Source: Micrococcales bacterium (lineage in GTDB: Bacteria; Actinomycetota; Actinomycetes; Actinomycetales; Dermatophilaceae). Taken from it: a stretch of 10,831 bases of DNA. The translations under genes were made by a program, and so were the position numbers. The notes below the pieces were generated by a model, which ran no database searches, had not been told where the DNA came from, and saw nothing but the letters and a program-made list of their open reading frames with translations. Shown one piece after another: positions 5,201 to 10,831 of the stretch. Each line of letters starts with the position of its first letter. Position 1 is the first letter of the stretch. Location: contig JAKDLQ010000062.1 in assembly GCA_030452775.1 (NCBI GenBank), positions 1-10,831 on the forward strand. The letters are read 5' to 3'.

Positions 5201-5851
5201 ATGACGCCACAGCGAGCGTGCGAGCCGGGCCCCGGCGCGGCGACCACCGCCGCGATCGTGCTCACCGGCGGAGGCTCGACGCGAATGGGCCGGCACAAGC
5301 CCGCGCTCGTCATCGGCGGCCGCCCGATCATCGTGCGCGTCCTCGAGGCGGCGGCCGGACACCGGGTCGTCGTGGTCGGAGACGCCGACGCGGTGCCGGC
5401 CGGAGTGCAGGTCGTCCGCGAGCAGCCTGCCGGCGGGGGTCCCGTCGCGGGGATCGCGGCCGGCCTCGCCGCCCTCCAGCCCATAGCGGGCGTGGCGGGC
5501 GGCCCGCGCGGGCCGCAGCTGGTCGCCGTCCTCGCCGGCGACTTGCCCTTCCTCACCGGGCCGGCCCTCACTGAGCTGTTCGTCGCCCTCGACTCGGGCC
5601 CCGTGGACGTGCCGAGACCAGATGTCGCTGTCGCGGTCGACCTGGCGGGCCGGACCAACTGGCTCTGCGCGGTCTGGCGGGTCGACGTGCTGCGGGCGCG
5701 CCTTGCCGACCTCGGTGACCTGGTCGGCGTCAGCGTTCGGCGACTGGCCGCCGGACTGCGGCTCGTCCACGTTCTCGACGAGTCCGGGTGGTCCTCGGAT
5801 GTCGACACCCCCGAGGACCTCGACGAGGCACGCCGGACTGAGGATCGGTGA
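5201..5851 (+). CDS. mobA: Molybdenum cofactor guanylyltransferase MobA
   Basis: MobA transfers GMP from GTP to Mo-molybdopterin, giving the MGD form needed by formate dehydrogenases and related enzymes. The 216-aa Rossmann-like NTP transferase has the signature LTGGGSTRMGRHKPAL (21-36; nucleotide-binding loop plus K33), PAGGGPVAGIAAGL (76-89), the metal-binding AGDLPF (112-117, D114) and DVDTPEDL (200-207). The usual D-K after R-M-G is H-K here. ATG 5201 is chosen because the conserved strand begins about 17 residues later and a TACACT leaderless element precedes it; the frame is open upstream to 4958, but that part is antisense to fdhD. Pairing with fdhD and nearby moeA supports the role. 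MocA-type cytidylyl/adenylyl transferases are similar, so substrate is inferred from context. Confidence 0.88.
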   Translation: MTPQRACEPGPGAATTAAIVLTGGGSTRMGRHKPALVIGGRPIIVRVLEAAAGHRVVVVGDADAVPAGVQVVREQPAGGGPVAGIAAGLAALQPIAGVAGGPRGPQLVAVLAGDLPFLTGPALTELFVALDSGPVDVPRPDVAVAVDLAGRTNWLCAVWRVDVLRARLADLGDLVGVSVRRLAAGLRLVHVLDESGWSSDVDTPEDLDEARRTEDR

Positions 5852-5871
5852 GCATCCAGCGGCTCGGGCGC

Positions 5872-5877
5872 TACGGT
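5872..5877 (+). promoter_or_regulatory. Putative leaderless -10 element before a small ORF
   Basis: TACGGT fits TANNNT and is followed by 6 nt and then ATG 5884, the same geometry as at fdhD. It could drive the small ORF and the membrane-protein gene behind it. Confidence 0.4.
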
Positions 5878-5883
5878 GCTGCC

Positions 5884-6057
5884 ATGTCTGTGTGGGGGTT
5901 GAGTCGCCTCCTGGTATGCCGTGTGGCCCGGCCTCTCCGGTCCGGCGCGTCCGCCTGCGCTGCCTGCGCGTCCCTCAGCGCGTCCCTCAGCGCGTCCCCC
6001 CGCGCGTCAGCCCTGCTCGTCGCGGACGAGCCCGGTCAGGCAGGTGGCGGCGAGTGA
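5884..6057 (+). CDS. Possible small leaderless ORF (57 aa), function unknown
   Basis: This frame fills the gap between mobA and the DUF2254 gene. It begins MSVWGLSRLLVCRVARPL, has three Cys (12, 25, 28), then a Ser/Ala/Leu repeat region (about 29-44) and an acidic Gly-rich end. Its TGA overlaps the GTG of the next gene (GTGA at 6054-6057), suggesting translational coupling. A TANNNT element sits 6 nt before the ATG. An alternative GTG at 5848 overlaps the mobA stop. I do not recognise the product. The Arg/Cys-rich start recalls short actinobacterial leader peptides but lacks a clear signature. Low-complexity GC-rich sequence can stay open by chance, so this is tentative. Confidence 0.35.
   Translation: MSVWGLSRLLVCRVARPLRSGASACAACASLSASLSASPRASALLVADEPGQAGGGE
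5968..6003 (+). repeat. 12-bp tandem repeat
   Basis: GCGTCCCTCAGC occurs twice perfectly (5968-5979, 5980-5991) and once degenerately (5992-6003). The 12-bp unit keeps frame and encodes A-S-L-S in the small ORF. Confidence 0.7.
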
Positions 6058-7505
6058 CCATCGGCCAGCGGGCGCGGGCGGCGTGGGAGAGCCTGCATGA
6101 CCGGGTCCGCTCCAGGCTGTGGCCGGTGCCGGTGGCGGCGCTCGCGCTGGCGATAGTCGCCGGTCTCACCCTGCCGTACGCCGATGCCGCCTTCTCCGGA
6201 TCCCTGCCGTCGTGGCTGGACCCCGTGATCTTCGGTGGTGACGCCGACGCGGCCCGCAGCGTGCTCGGTGCCGTCGCCAGCTCCCTCATCACCGTGACGT
6301 CCCTGACCTTCTCCCTCACCGTGGTGACGCTGCAACTGGCCGCCAGCCAGTTCTCCCCCCGCCTGTTGCGCACGTTCGCCGGCGATCTGTTCGTCCAGGC
6401 GACGCTCGGACTCTTCCTCGGCACCTTCATCTACTCCCTCACCGTGCTACGCACCGTCCGCGGCGGCGATGGCACCACAGAGTCCGTGCCGAGGCTCGCG
6501 GTGACGACCTCGTTCCTGCTGGCCATCGCCAGCACCATCCTCCTGGTCGCCTTCCTCGCTCACCTCGTCCAACAGATCCGGGTCGAGACGCTGCTGCGCA
6601 CCGTCCACAAGGGCGCCACCGACACGATCGGATCCACCCTCGGCCCGGTGACCGGTGAGCCCCGGTCCGGGGACACGGACGACACCGAGGCGCGCACCAC
6701 CGAGGCGCGTCCCACCGAGGCGTGCCCTACCGAGTCGCGCCCCACCGAGTCACCCCGCCTGCCGCCAGTCCCCGACACGGCGATTCCACTGCTGGCTGAC
6801 GACTCCGGGTTCCTCGTGCGCGTGGACCGACAAGAGCTCCTCGAGGTGTGTGTCGACCTCGATGTCAGCTGTGTCATCGAGAAGGTCATGGGCAGCTCGC
6901 TCGTCAAGGGCTGCCCCATCGGCTGGGTGTGGGCGGTCGCCGGCCCGATGGCCACCGAGCAGTCCGAGCAGGCTCAGCGTCGGCTCGCCCGATCGATCCA
7001 TACCGGGTTCGAGCGCACCTCGGTGCAGGACGTCGGCCACGGCCTGCGCCAGGTCACCGACGTCGCCAACAAGGCCCTCTCGCCCGGGATCAACGACCCG
7101 ACCACGGCCATGCACGCCTTGGGGCACCTCTCCGCCCTGCTGTGCGAGATCGCCACACGCGAGGTGGGGCCGGTGCTGCTGCGCGATGACGACGGGCGCG
7201 TCCGGGTCGGTCTGACCCAACCGGACCTCGCCGACCTCGTCGAGGTCGCCATCACCCAGCCTCGGCGCTATGGCGCGCCCGACCCGCAGGTCATGCAGCG
7301 CCTCTACCAACTCCTCGCAGAGTTGGCGTGGCACTGCCGGCCGGACCAGCTCGACGTCGTGAGCAACCAGCTCGAACGCCTCGATGCCACGGTCCAGGGT
7401 CAGGACTACGACAGTGACGAGCTGGCCCGCTTCGAGCGTGCTGCCGCTACGGTCCGCTGGTCGATGACGCACCCGACCTCTCCGCGGGCCGCCATCTCTC
7501 GATGA
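6054..7505 (+). CDS. DUF2254 family predicted membrane protein
   Basis: This 483-aa inner-membrane protein is of unknown function. Four hydrophobic segments are visible at about 24-44, 70-95, 112-133 and 148-174, followed by a long cytoplasmic domain. ASQFSPRLLRTF (97-108) and the hallmark NKALSPGINDPTTA (339-352) match the DUF2254 (PF10011) signature. A non-conserved linker at about 200-245 contains five T-E-[AS] pentapeptide repeats. The start GTG 6054 leaves a short positively charged N-terminus before the first segment and is preceded by AGGTGG; the frame is open upstream to 5622 but overlaps mobA. It overlaps the preceding small ORF by 4 nt and may be read through from mobA. Family members are sometimes described as channel-like, which I cannot verify from sequence. 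Confidence 0.88.
   Translation: MTIGQRARAAWESLHDRVRSRLWPVPVAALALAIVAGLTLPYADAAFSGSLPSWLDPVIFGGDADAARSVLGAVASSLITVTSLTFSLTVVTLQLAASQFSPRLLRTFAGDLFVQATLGLFLGTFIYSLTVLRTVRGGDGTTESVPRLAVTTSFLLAIASTILLVAFLAHLVQQIRVETLLRTVHKGATDTIGSTLGPVTGEPRSGDTDDTEARTTEARPTEACPTESRPTESPRLPPVPDTAIPLLADDSGFLVRVDRQELLEVCVDLDVSCVIEKVMGSSLVKGCPIGWVWAVAGPMATEQSEQAQRRLARSIHTGFERTSVQDVGHGLRQVTDVANKALSPGINDPTTAMHALGHLSALLCEIATREVGPVLLRDDDGRVRVGLTQPDLADLVEVAITQPRRYGAPDPQVMQRLYQLLAELAWHCRPDQLDVVSNQLERLDATVQGQDYDSDELARFERAAATVRWSMTHPTSPRAAISR
6684..6758 (+). repeat. 15-bp in-frame tandem repeat (five units) in the DUF2254 gene
   Basis: Five consecutive 15-bp units starting ACCGAG encode T-E-A-R-T, T-E-A-R-P, T-E-A-C-P, T-E-S-R-P and T-E-S-P-R (residues 211-235). 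The units differ by a few substitutions and become less alike toward the 3' end, typical of repeat expansion in a disordered linker. Confidence 0.85.
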
Positions 7506-7537
7506 GCACGCCTGCGGCGCCGGCGCAGCCGGCAGCC

Positions 7538-7591
7538 GCGACCCGGGGGCGACCCGGGGGCGACTCAGGGGCGGCTCGGGACGGCTCGGGG
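7538..7591. repeat. 11-bp GC-rich tandem repeat in the DUF2254-ADH gap
   Basis: About five units related to GCGACCCGGGG run head to tail, the first two identical and later ones drifting toward CGGCTCGGG. It fills a third of the 147-bp gap between genes. No promoter is evident in it. Confidence 0.65.
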
Positions 7592-7652
7592 ATGAATCGA
7601 CACCCGCCGCGACCCGGTCGACATCGCCGCATCCACCAGGCAGGCTGGTGAC

Positions 7653-8690
7653 ATGGGCGGAGCTGCGCTTCCCGAGGTGATGTCGGCGTGGGAGACGGTC
7701 GGAGCGAAGGGGTCCGCCCGGATCCGTCGCGTCGAGCGGCCGGTGCCCGGGCCCGAGGTGGGCGAGATCCTCGTGCAGGTGAGCACCTGCGGGGTCTGCC
7801 GCACCGACCTACACGTGACGGAGGGAGACCTGGACGAGCATCGGCCCCACGTCGTCCCCGGGCACGAGGTCGTCGGTGAGGTCGTCGCGCTGGGCGCTGG
7901 CACCCGACGCTTCGCCCCCGGCGACCGGGTCGGGATCGCCTGGTTGCGCGACACCTGCGGCACGTGCCGCAGATGCCGCTCCGGTCGCGAGAACCTCTGT
8001 CCGCACGCCCGGTTCACCGGGTGGGACGAGGACGGTGGCTACGCCGACTACGCGACCGTGCCCGAAGGATTCGCCTATCGCATCCCGGACGAGCTCCCCA
8101 GCGAGCAGGCTGCCCCGCTGCTGTGCGCGGGCATCATCGGCTACCGGGCCTACCGTCGGGCCGAGCTGCCGCCCGGGGGCCGCCTCGGGATCTACGGCTT
8201 CGGCGCGAGCGCGCACCTGACGGCGCAGCTCGCCCTGGCCCAGGGCGCGGAGCTGCACGTCCTCACCCGCGGCGAAGAGTCGAGGCGGCTCGCGCTCGAG
8301 CTCGGCGCAGCGTCGGCCGGGCCTGCGGACGGGATGCCGCCGGTCCGGCTCGACGCCTCGATCCTCTTTGCTCCCGCGGGTGAGCTGGTCCCCATCGCCC
8401 TCGCCGGCCTCGACGACGGGGGCACCCTCGCGCTCGCCGGCATCCACCTCAGCGACATCCCATCCCTCGACTACCAGGCGCACCTCTTCCGAGAGCGCAC
8501 CATCACGTCCGTGACAGCCAACACGCGCCAGGACGGCGAGGAGTTCTTCACCGTTGCGGCGCGGCTGGGCCTCCGCTCGACGGTCACGGCCTATCCGTTC
8601 ACGCACGCAGACCAGGCGCTCGATGACCTCTCGTCAGGTCGGTTCGCCGGGGTCGCAGTGCTCAGCCACGCGCCCCACGCGCCCTCCTGA
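7653..8690 (+). CDS. Zinc-dependent alcohol dehydrogenase (MDR, CAD2-like)
   Basis: This 345-aa cytoplasmic NAD(P)-dependent alcohol/aldehyde oxidoreductase belongs to the medium-chain family. Catalytic zinc ligands are C46 (TCGVCRTDLH), H71 with E72 (PGHEVVGEV) and C158 (PLLCAG). Structural zinc ligands are C102, C105, C108 and C116 (CGTCRRCRSGRENLC). The Rossmann loop is GIYGFGASAH (179-188). The later stretches LAGIHLSDIPSLDY and TANTRQDGEEFF are characteristic of the CAD2-like subgroup. The substrate is unknown. ATG 7653 has a weak AGG about 8 nt upstream. ATG 7680 (336 aa) aligns better with relatives that start M-x-A-W, but its GAGG is too close (2 nt), so the start is unsettled. It stands alone on the + strand, convergent with the lipoprotein gene. 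Confidence 0.93.
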   Translation: MGGAALPEVMSAWETVGAKGSARIRRVERPVPGPEVGEILVQVSTCGVCRTDLHVTEGDLDEHRPHVVPGHEVVGEVVALGAGTRRFAPGDRVGIAWLRDTCGTCRRCRSGRENLCPHARFTGWDEDGGYADYATVPEGFAYRIPDELPSEQAAPLLCAGIIGYRAYRRAELPPGGRLGIYGFGASAHLTAQLALAQGAELHVLTRGEESRRLALELGAASAGPADGMPPVRLDASILFAPAGELVPIALAGLDDGGTLALAGIHLSDIPSLDYQAHLFRERTITSVTANTRQDGEEFFTVAARLGLRSTVTAYPFTHADQALDDLSSGRFAGVAVLSHAPHAPS

Positions 8691-8705
8691 GCGACGGTGC
8701 AGGGC

Positions 8706-8754
8706 GGCATACGAAAGGCTGCGCCCGTATGCCGTATGCCGTATGCCGTATGCC
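8706..8754. repeat. 7-bp tandem repeat with hairpin at a convergent gene junction
   Basis: CCGTATG is repeated four times exactly (8725-8752). GGCATACG at 8706-8713 is the inverse of CGTATGCC (8726-8733), giving an 8-bp stem with a 12-nt loop; the later repeats offer alternative pairing partners. It begins 15 nt after the alcohol dehydrogenase stop and lies between convergent genes. A terminator role is plausible, but there is no T-tract. Confidence 0.75.
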
Positions 8755-8814
8755 TCAGGCGGCGAGCGGGTGGGCGTCACGCTCTCTGATGCCGCCGACA
8801 CCGCGCCCGGCCGC

Positions 8815-9432
8815 TCAGCCGGTGGCGGACGTGGCGTTGTCGCAGGCGATCGCAATCGGGGAGCTCAGCGTGACATTCTGCACGAGGGTCTCGACCCTGC
8901 TCGCGATCCCGCCGAGGGAGGGGTCGCTGAGGTCGACGCGCCGCTGATGGACGTCTGTGACCGTGATCCGGATCGGGGTGGGCACTTCCGCATCGTCGAC
9001 CGTCGACCCGGCCTGCGCCGTCCCGCTCGACGTGACGACCGGTGCCGCGCGTCCGGGAGAGAGGCCTACTGTGCGCAACGCGCTGAACAGGTCGGTGCGC
9101 TGGCGCTCGCCCAGATGGCACACCCGGCCATGGACCGCCTGGGTGTTGACCCGGATGTCGCCATCGGCCCGCATGACCAGCGTGTCGTTGAAGGCGGCGG
9201 CTCCACCCACGCGTCGGATCGTCAGCGGGAAGGTCGGGTCCGGCGGAGCAGGAACGTCGAGCGCACTCATTCCAGGACCCGATGACAGACCCCCTCCGGC
9301 AGGCGCCGGATCCGTGGCTGTCACACTGTCGGCCGGACCGACCTCCGTGGCCGCGAGGGTGCCGCACCCGCTCAATGCGAGTGCGCTCGTAGCCAACATC
9401 AGGCCGGTGGCCCGCTTTCCCATGGCATCCAT
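8815..9432 (-). CDS. Putative lipoprotein, function unknown
   Basis: This 205-aa product is predicted to be exported and lipid-anchored. M-G-K-R is followed by a hydrophobic stretch and the lipobox LSGC with C23, then a Gly/Ala/Pro/Thr-rich linker (about 24-65). The mature domain (about 68-200) includes RRVGGAAAFNDTLVMRADGD, C-H-L-G-E-R, and a final T-L-S-S-P-I-A-I-A-C. The two Cys may form a disulfide. The G-G-x-x-x-F-x-D-x-L-x-x-x-x-D-G pattern recalls small actinobacterial secreted beta-rich proteins of unknown role; I cannot name a family. Start ATG 9432 or ATG 9423 (three codons later) both work; neither has a strong Shine-Dalgarno. It lies 80 nt downstream of the penicillin-binding protein gene on the same strand. 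Confidence 0.8.
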   Translation of the reverse strand: MDAMGKRATGLMLATSALALSGCGTLAATEVGPADSVTATDPAPAGGGLSSGPGMSALDVPAPPDPTFPLTIRRVGGAAAFNDTLVMRADGDIRVNTQAVHGRVCHLGERQRTDLFSALRTVGLSPGRAAPVVTSSGTAQAGSTVDDAEVPTPIRITVTDVHQRRVDLSDPSLGGIASRVETLVQNVTLSSPIAIACDNATSATG

Positions 9433-9471
9433 CTTGCGACAGGTCGTGGCATTTTGCACGTTGGCGCAGCG

Positions 9472-9495
9472 CAGACCCGGATAATGTGGGGTCTG
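9472..9495 (-). terminator. Inverted repeat between the PBP and lipoprotein genes
   Basis: CAGACCC and GGGTCTG form a perfect 7-bp stem with a 10-nt AT-containing loop, 17 nt beyond the PBP stop. It lacks a T-tract. It may be a weak terminator or an operator for the lipoprotein gene. Confidence 0.4.
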
Positions 9496-9512
9496 GACGA
9501 GCCCCCGGCCGG

Positions 9513-10831
9513 CTACTTCTGGTCGTATGCCTTGAGGAAGCTGATGATGAAGGGGGCCGCGTGGGTCGTCCCGCTCGGACCCAGCTCGTTGTATGCGGCG
9601 ATGGCGATGTCGCCGCGCCCGGCGACCATCCACGCGTGGGTCTGCGGCGGGTCGGCGGTGCCGAACTCGGCGGTGCCGGTCTTGGCGTATGTGACGCCGG
9701 CCTTCGCCAAGACCTTGCCGGAGCCCTCGGTGACGACGGCCCGCATCTCGGTACGCAACACGCCCGCCTCCTTGGCCGTGAGCGGCTTGGGCGGCGGTGG
9801 CAGCGGGTCGGCGCCCTTGATGAGGGCCGGTCGCACGGTCCTGCCCTTGACGACGGAGGCCGTGACGAGTGCCATGGCGAGCGGGGAGGCCTCGACCCGG
9901 CCCTGCCCGATGAACGAGGCGGCGTGCTCGACGGGGTCGCCGGTCGCGGGCACCGAGCCGAGGAAGCCGGTGAAGGACAGATCGAGGTCCTCGCCCATGC
10001 CGAGTGAAGCGGCCGCCGCCGCGAGGTCGGTCTGGCTGACCTTCCGGTACTGGCTGATGAACGCGGTGTTGCACGAGTAGGCGAACGCCGTGGCCATCGG
10101 GATCTTCCCGAGCTTGGCCCTGGGGTAGTCGCTGTAGTTGCCGAAGACCCGGCCACCTACCGTCAGGGTGTCGGTGCAGGGCAGCAGGGTGGTGGCCGTC
10201 GCGCCCTTGCGGACATTGGCGAGCGAGCTCGCGATCTTGAAGGTCGACCCGGGTGCCTCCTTGCCGGCCAGTGCCAGCGGCGCACCTTTGGTGCCGGGGC
10301 CGACCGCGGCGGCAAGGATCTCCCCGGTCGAGGCGCGGACGGCCACCAGCGCGCTCGGGTGCTTGGTCTGCTTCGCGAGCGCCGCCTCGGCCGCGTTCTG
10401 CGCCGCCGAGTCGAGCGTCGTCGTGAGCGGCTCCCCTTCGGCGGAGGCCTCGGCGAAGAGCTCCCGCTTGTCGATGGCGCTGCCGTCGGCGCCCTTCGTC
10501 ACCGCTCGGACCGATAGCCCGGGCGTGCCGCGCAGTCGGGTGTCGTAGCGGTACTCGAGGCCGCGCTGACCCATGCTGTCGCCTGGCTCGAGCAGACCGT
10601 CCGACGCCTTGATCTGTTCCGCGCTGGCCTCGGCGACGGTGCCGAGGATCGGCGCTGCCCAGGTGGCGGTGGGACCGAGCACCCGCAGCCGCGGGAGTCG
10701 ACGGGCTCCGGCCACGGCGTCGATCCGGGCGATGTTCTTCGTCAGCGTCGGGTCGGTGCTGCGCAGCGTGATGGCGGGGACGAACGCCTTGGGTCCGGCT
10801 GCGCGCACCCTGGCCGCGTAGGTCTTGGCGT
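9513..10831 (-). CDS. Class B penicillin-binding protein, transpeptidase domain (N-terminus cut by window)
   Basis: This is a periplasm-facing DD-transpeptidase that cross-links peptidoglycan. The frame stays open to the right edge (reading A-K-T-Y-A-A-R before the first in-window GTG at 10808), so the N-terminus, including any membrane anchor, is missing. From that GTG, residues 1-100 resemble the PBP dimerisation region (GLEYRYDTRLRGTPG, 83-97). The transpeptidase motifs are the S-x-x-K box G-S-T-F-K (S188, K191), S-x-N in YSCN (S245, N247) and K-T-G in AKTGTAEFG (376-378). GYAG-like parts are replaced by NYSDYP. The architecture fits actinobacterial PBPs with an N-terminal MecA_N (NTF2-like) domain, but that region lies outside the window. 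All catalytic motifs are intact. A lipoprotein gene follows downstream. Confidence 0.92.
   Translation of the reverse strand, partial: AKTYAARVRAAGPKAFVPAITLRSTDPTLTKNIARIDAVAGARRLPRLRVLGPTATWAAPILGTVAEASAEQIKASDGLLEPGDSMGQRGLEYRYDTRLRGTPGLSVRAVTKGADGSAIDKRELFAEASAEGEPLTTTLDSAAQNAAEAALAKQTKHPSALVAVRASTGEILAAAVGPGTKGAPLALAGKEAPGSTFKIASSLANVRKGATATTLLPCTDTLTVGGRVFGNYSDYPRAKLGKIPMATAFAYSCNTAFISQYRKVSQTDLAAAAASLGMGEDLDLSFTGFLGSVPATGDPVEHAASFIGQGRVEASPLAMALVTASVVKGRTVRPALIKGADPLPPPPKPLTAKEAGVLRTEMRAVVTEGSGKVLAKAGVTYAKTGTAEFGTADPPQTHAWMVAGRGDIAIAAYNELGPSGTTHAAPFIISFLKAYDQK

Noticed and set aside
5141..5770. Upstream extension of fdhD on the minus strand
   Set aside because: It is antisense to mobA, whose motifs are unambiguous. 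FdhD homology begins at M-G-R-V.
5622..6053. Upstream extension of the DUF2254 frame
   Set aside because: It overlaps mobA in another frame. The membrane-protein pattern begins after GTG 6054.
7502..7651. 49-aa frame overlapping the DUF2254 stop (ATGA) and ending just before the ADH gene
   Set aside because: The product is low-complexity Arg/Gly/Pro from the 11-bp repeat; nothing marks it as coding beyond position.
9454..10080. Long + strand frames opposite the penicillin-binding protein
   Set aside because: They are shadows of a GC-rich coding strand; the minus strand carries all transpeptidase motifs.
1..10831. CRISPR arrays, tRNA and rRNA genes, complete insertion sequences, prophage genes
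   Set aside because: No regular spaced repeats, cloverleaf sequences, rRNA segments or intact transposase were seen on either strand.

Overview
The window is GC-rich chromosomal DNA with heavy G/C third-position bias. The gene content (actinobacterial-type MoeA, FdhD starting MGRVTTRRR, DUF2254 membrane protein, class B penicillin-binding protein) points to an actinobacterium, plausibly Micrococcales. The family-level guess is weak because no rRNA or tRNA is present.

Layout. (1) 1-1330: a 51-bp-period direct repeat, then moeA on the + strand. (2) 1340-3657: an apparent accessory island. It holds a degraded IS5-type transposase fragment, then on the - strand a 59-aa peptide gene (2575-2754) followed by an ATP-grasp ligase (1575-2534), and a divergent HAD-family hydrolase on the + strand (2983-3657). 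The peptide plus ligase look like a graspetide (omega-ester/amide-linked RiPP) system. The leader carries PIAARF, matching the PFFARF signature of microviridin leaders, and the ligase has the W-W-R-R and E-x-N-P-x-G-Q motifs of the MvdC/MvdD/TgmB family. (3) 3878-5851: a YciI-like gene and fdhD on the - strand, divergent from mobA on the + strand. With moeA these form a molybdenum-cofactor/formate-dehydrogenase maturation set that the island splits. (4) 5884-7505: a doubtful small ORF and a DUF2254 membrane protein, both +. (5) 7653-8690: a zinc alcohol dehydrogenase (+). (6) 8815-10831: on the - strand, a class B penicillin-binding protein cut by the window edge, with a putative lipoprotein gene downstream of it.

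The most interesting object is the graspetide precursor. Its last 12 residues are Cys-rich and pseudo-symmetric about a central Gly: Ser and Cys on one side are mirrored by Asp and Cys on the other. That suggests nested Ser-Asp ester links plus disulfides or metal binding. I do not recognise this core from described graspetide groups.

A second pattern is regulatory. fdhD, mobA and a small ORF each have a TANNNT -10-like hexamer ending 6-7 nt before the start codon and no Shine-Dalgarno, as in leaderless actinobacterial mRNAs. The graspetide genes instead have strong Shine-Dalgarno sites.
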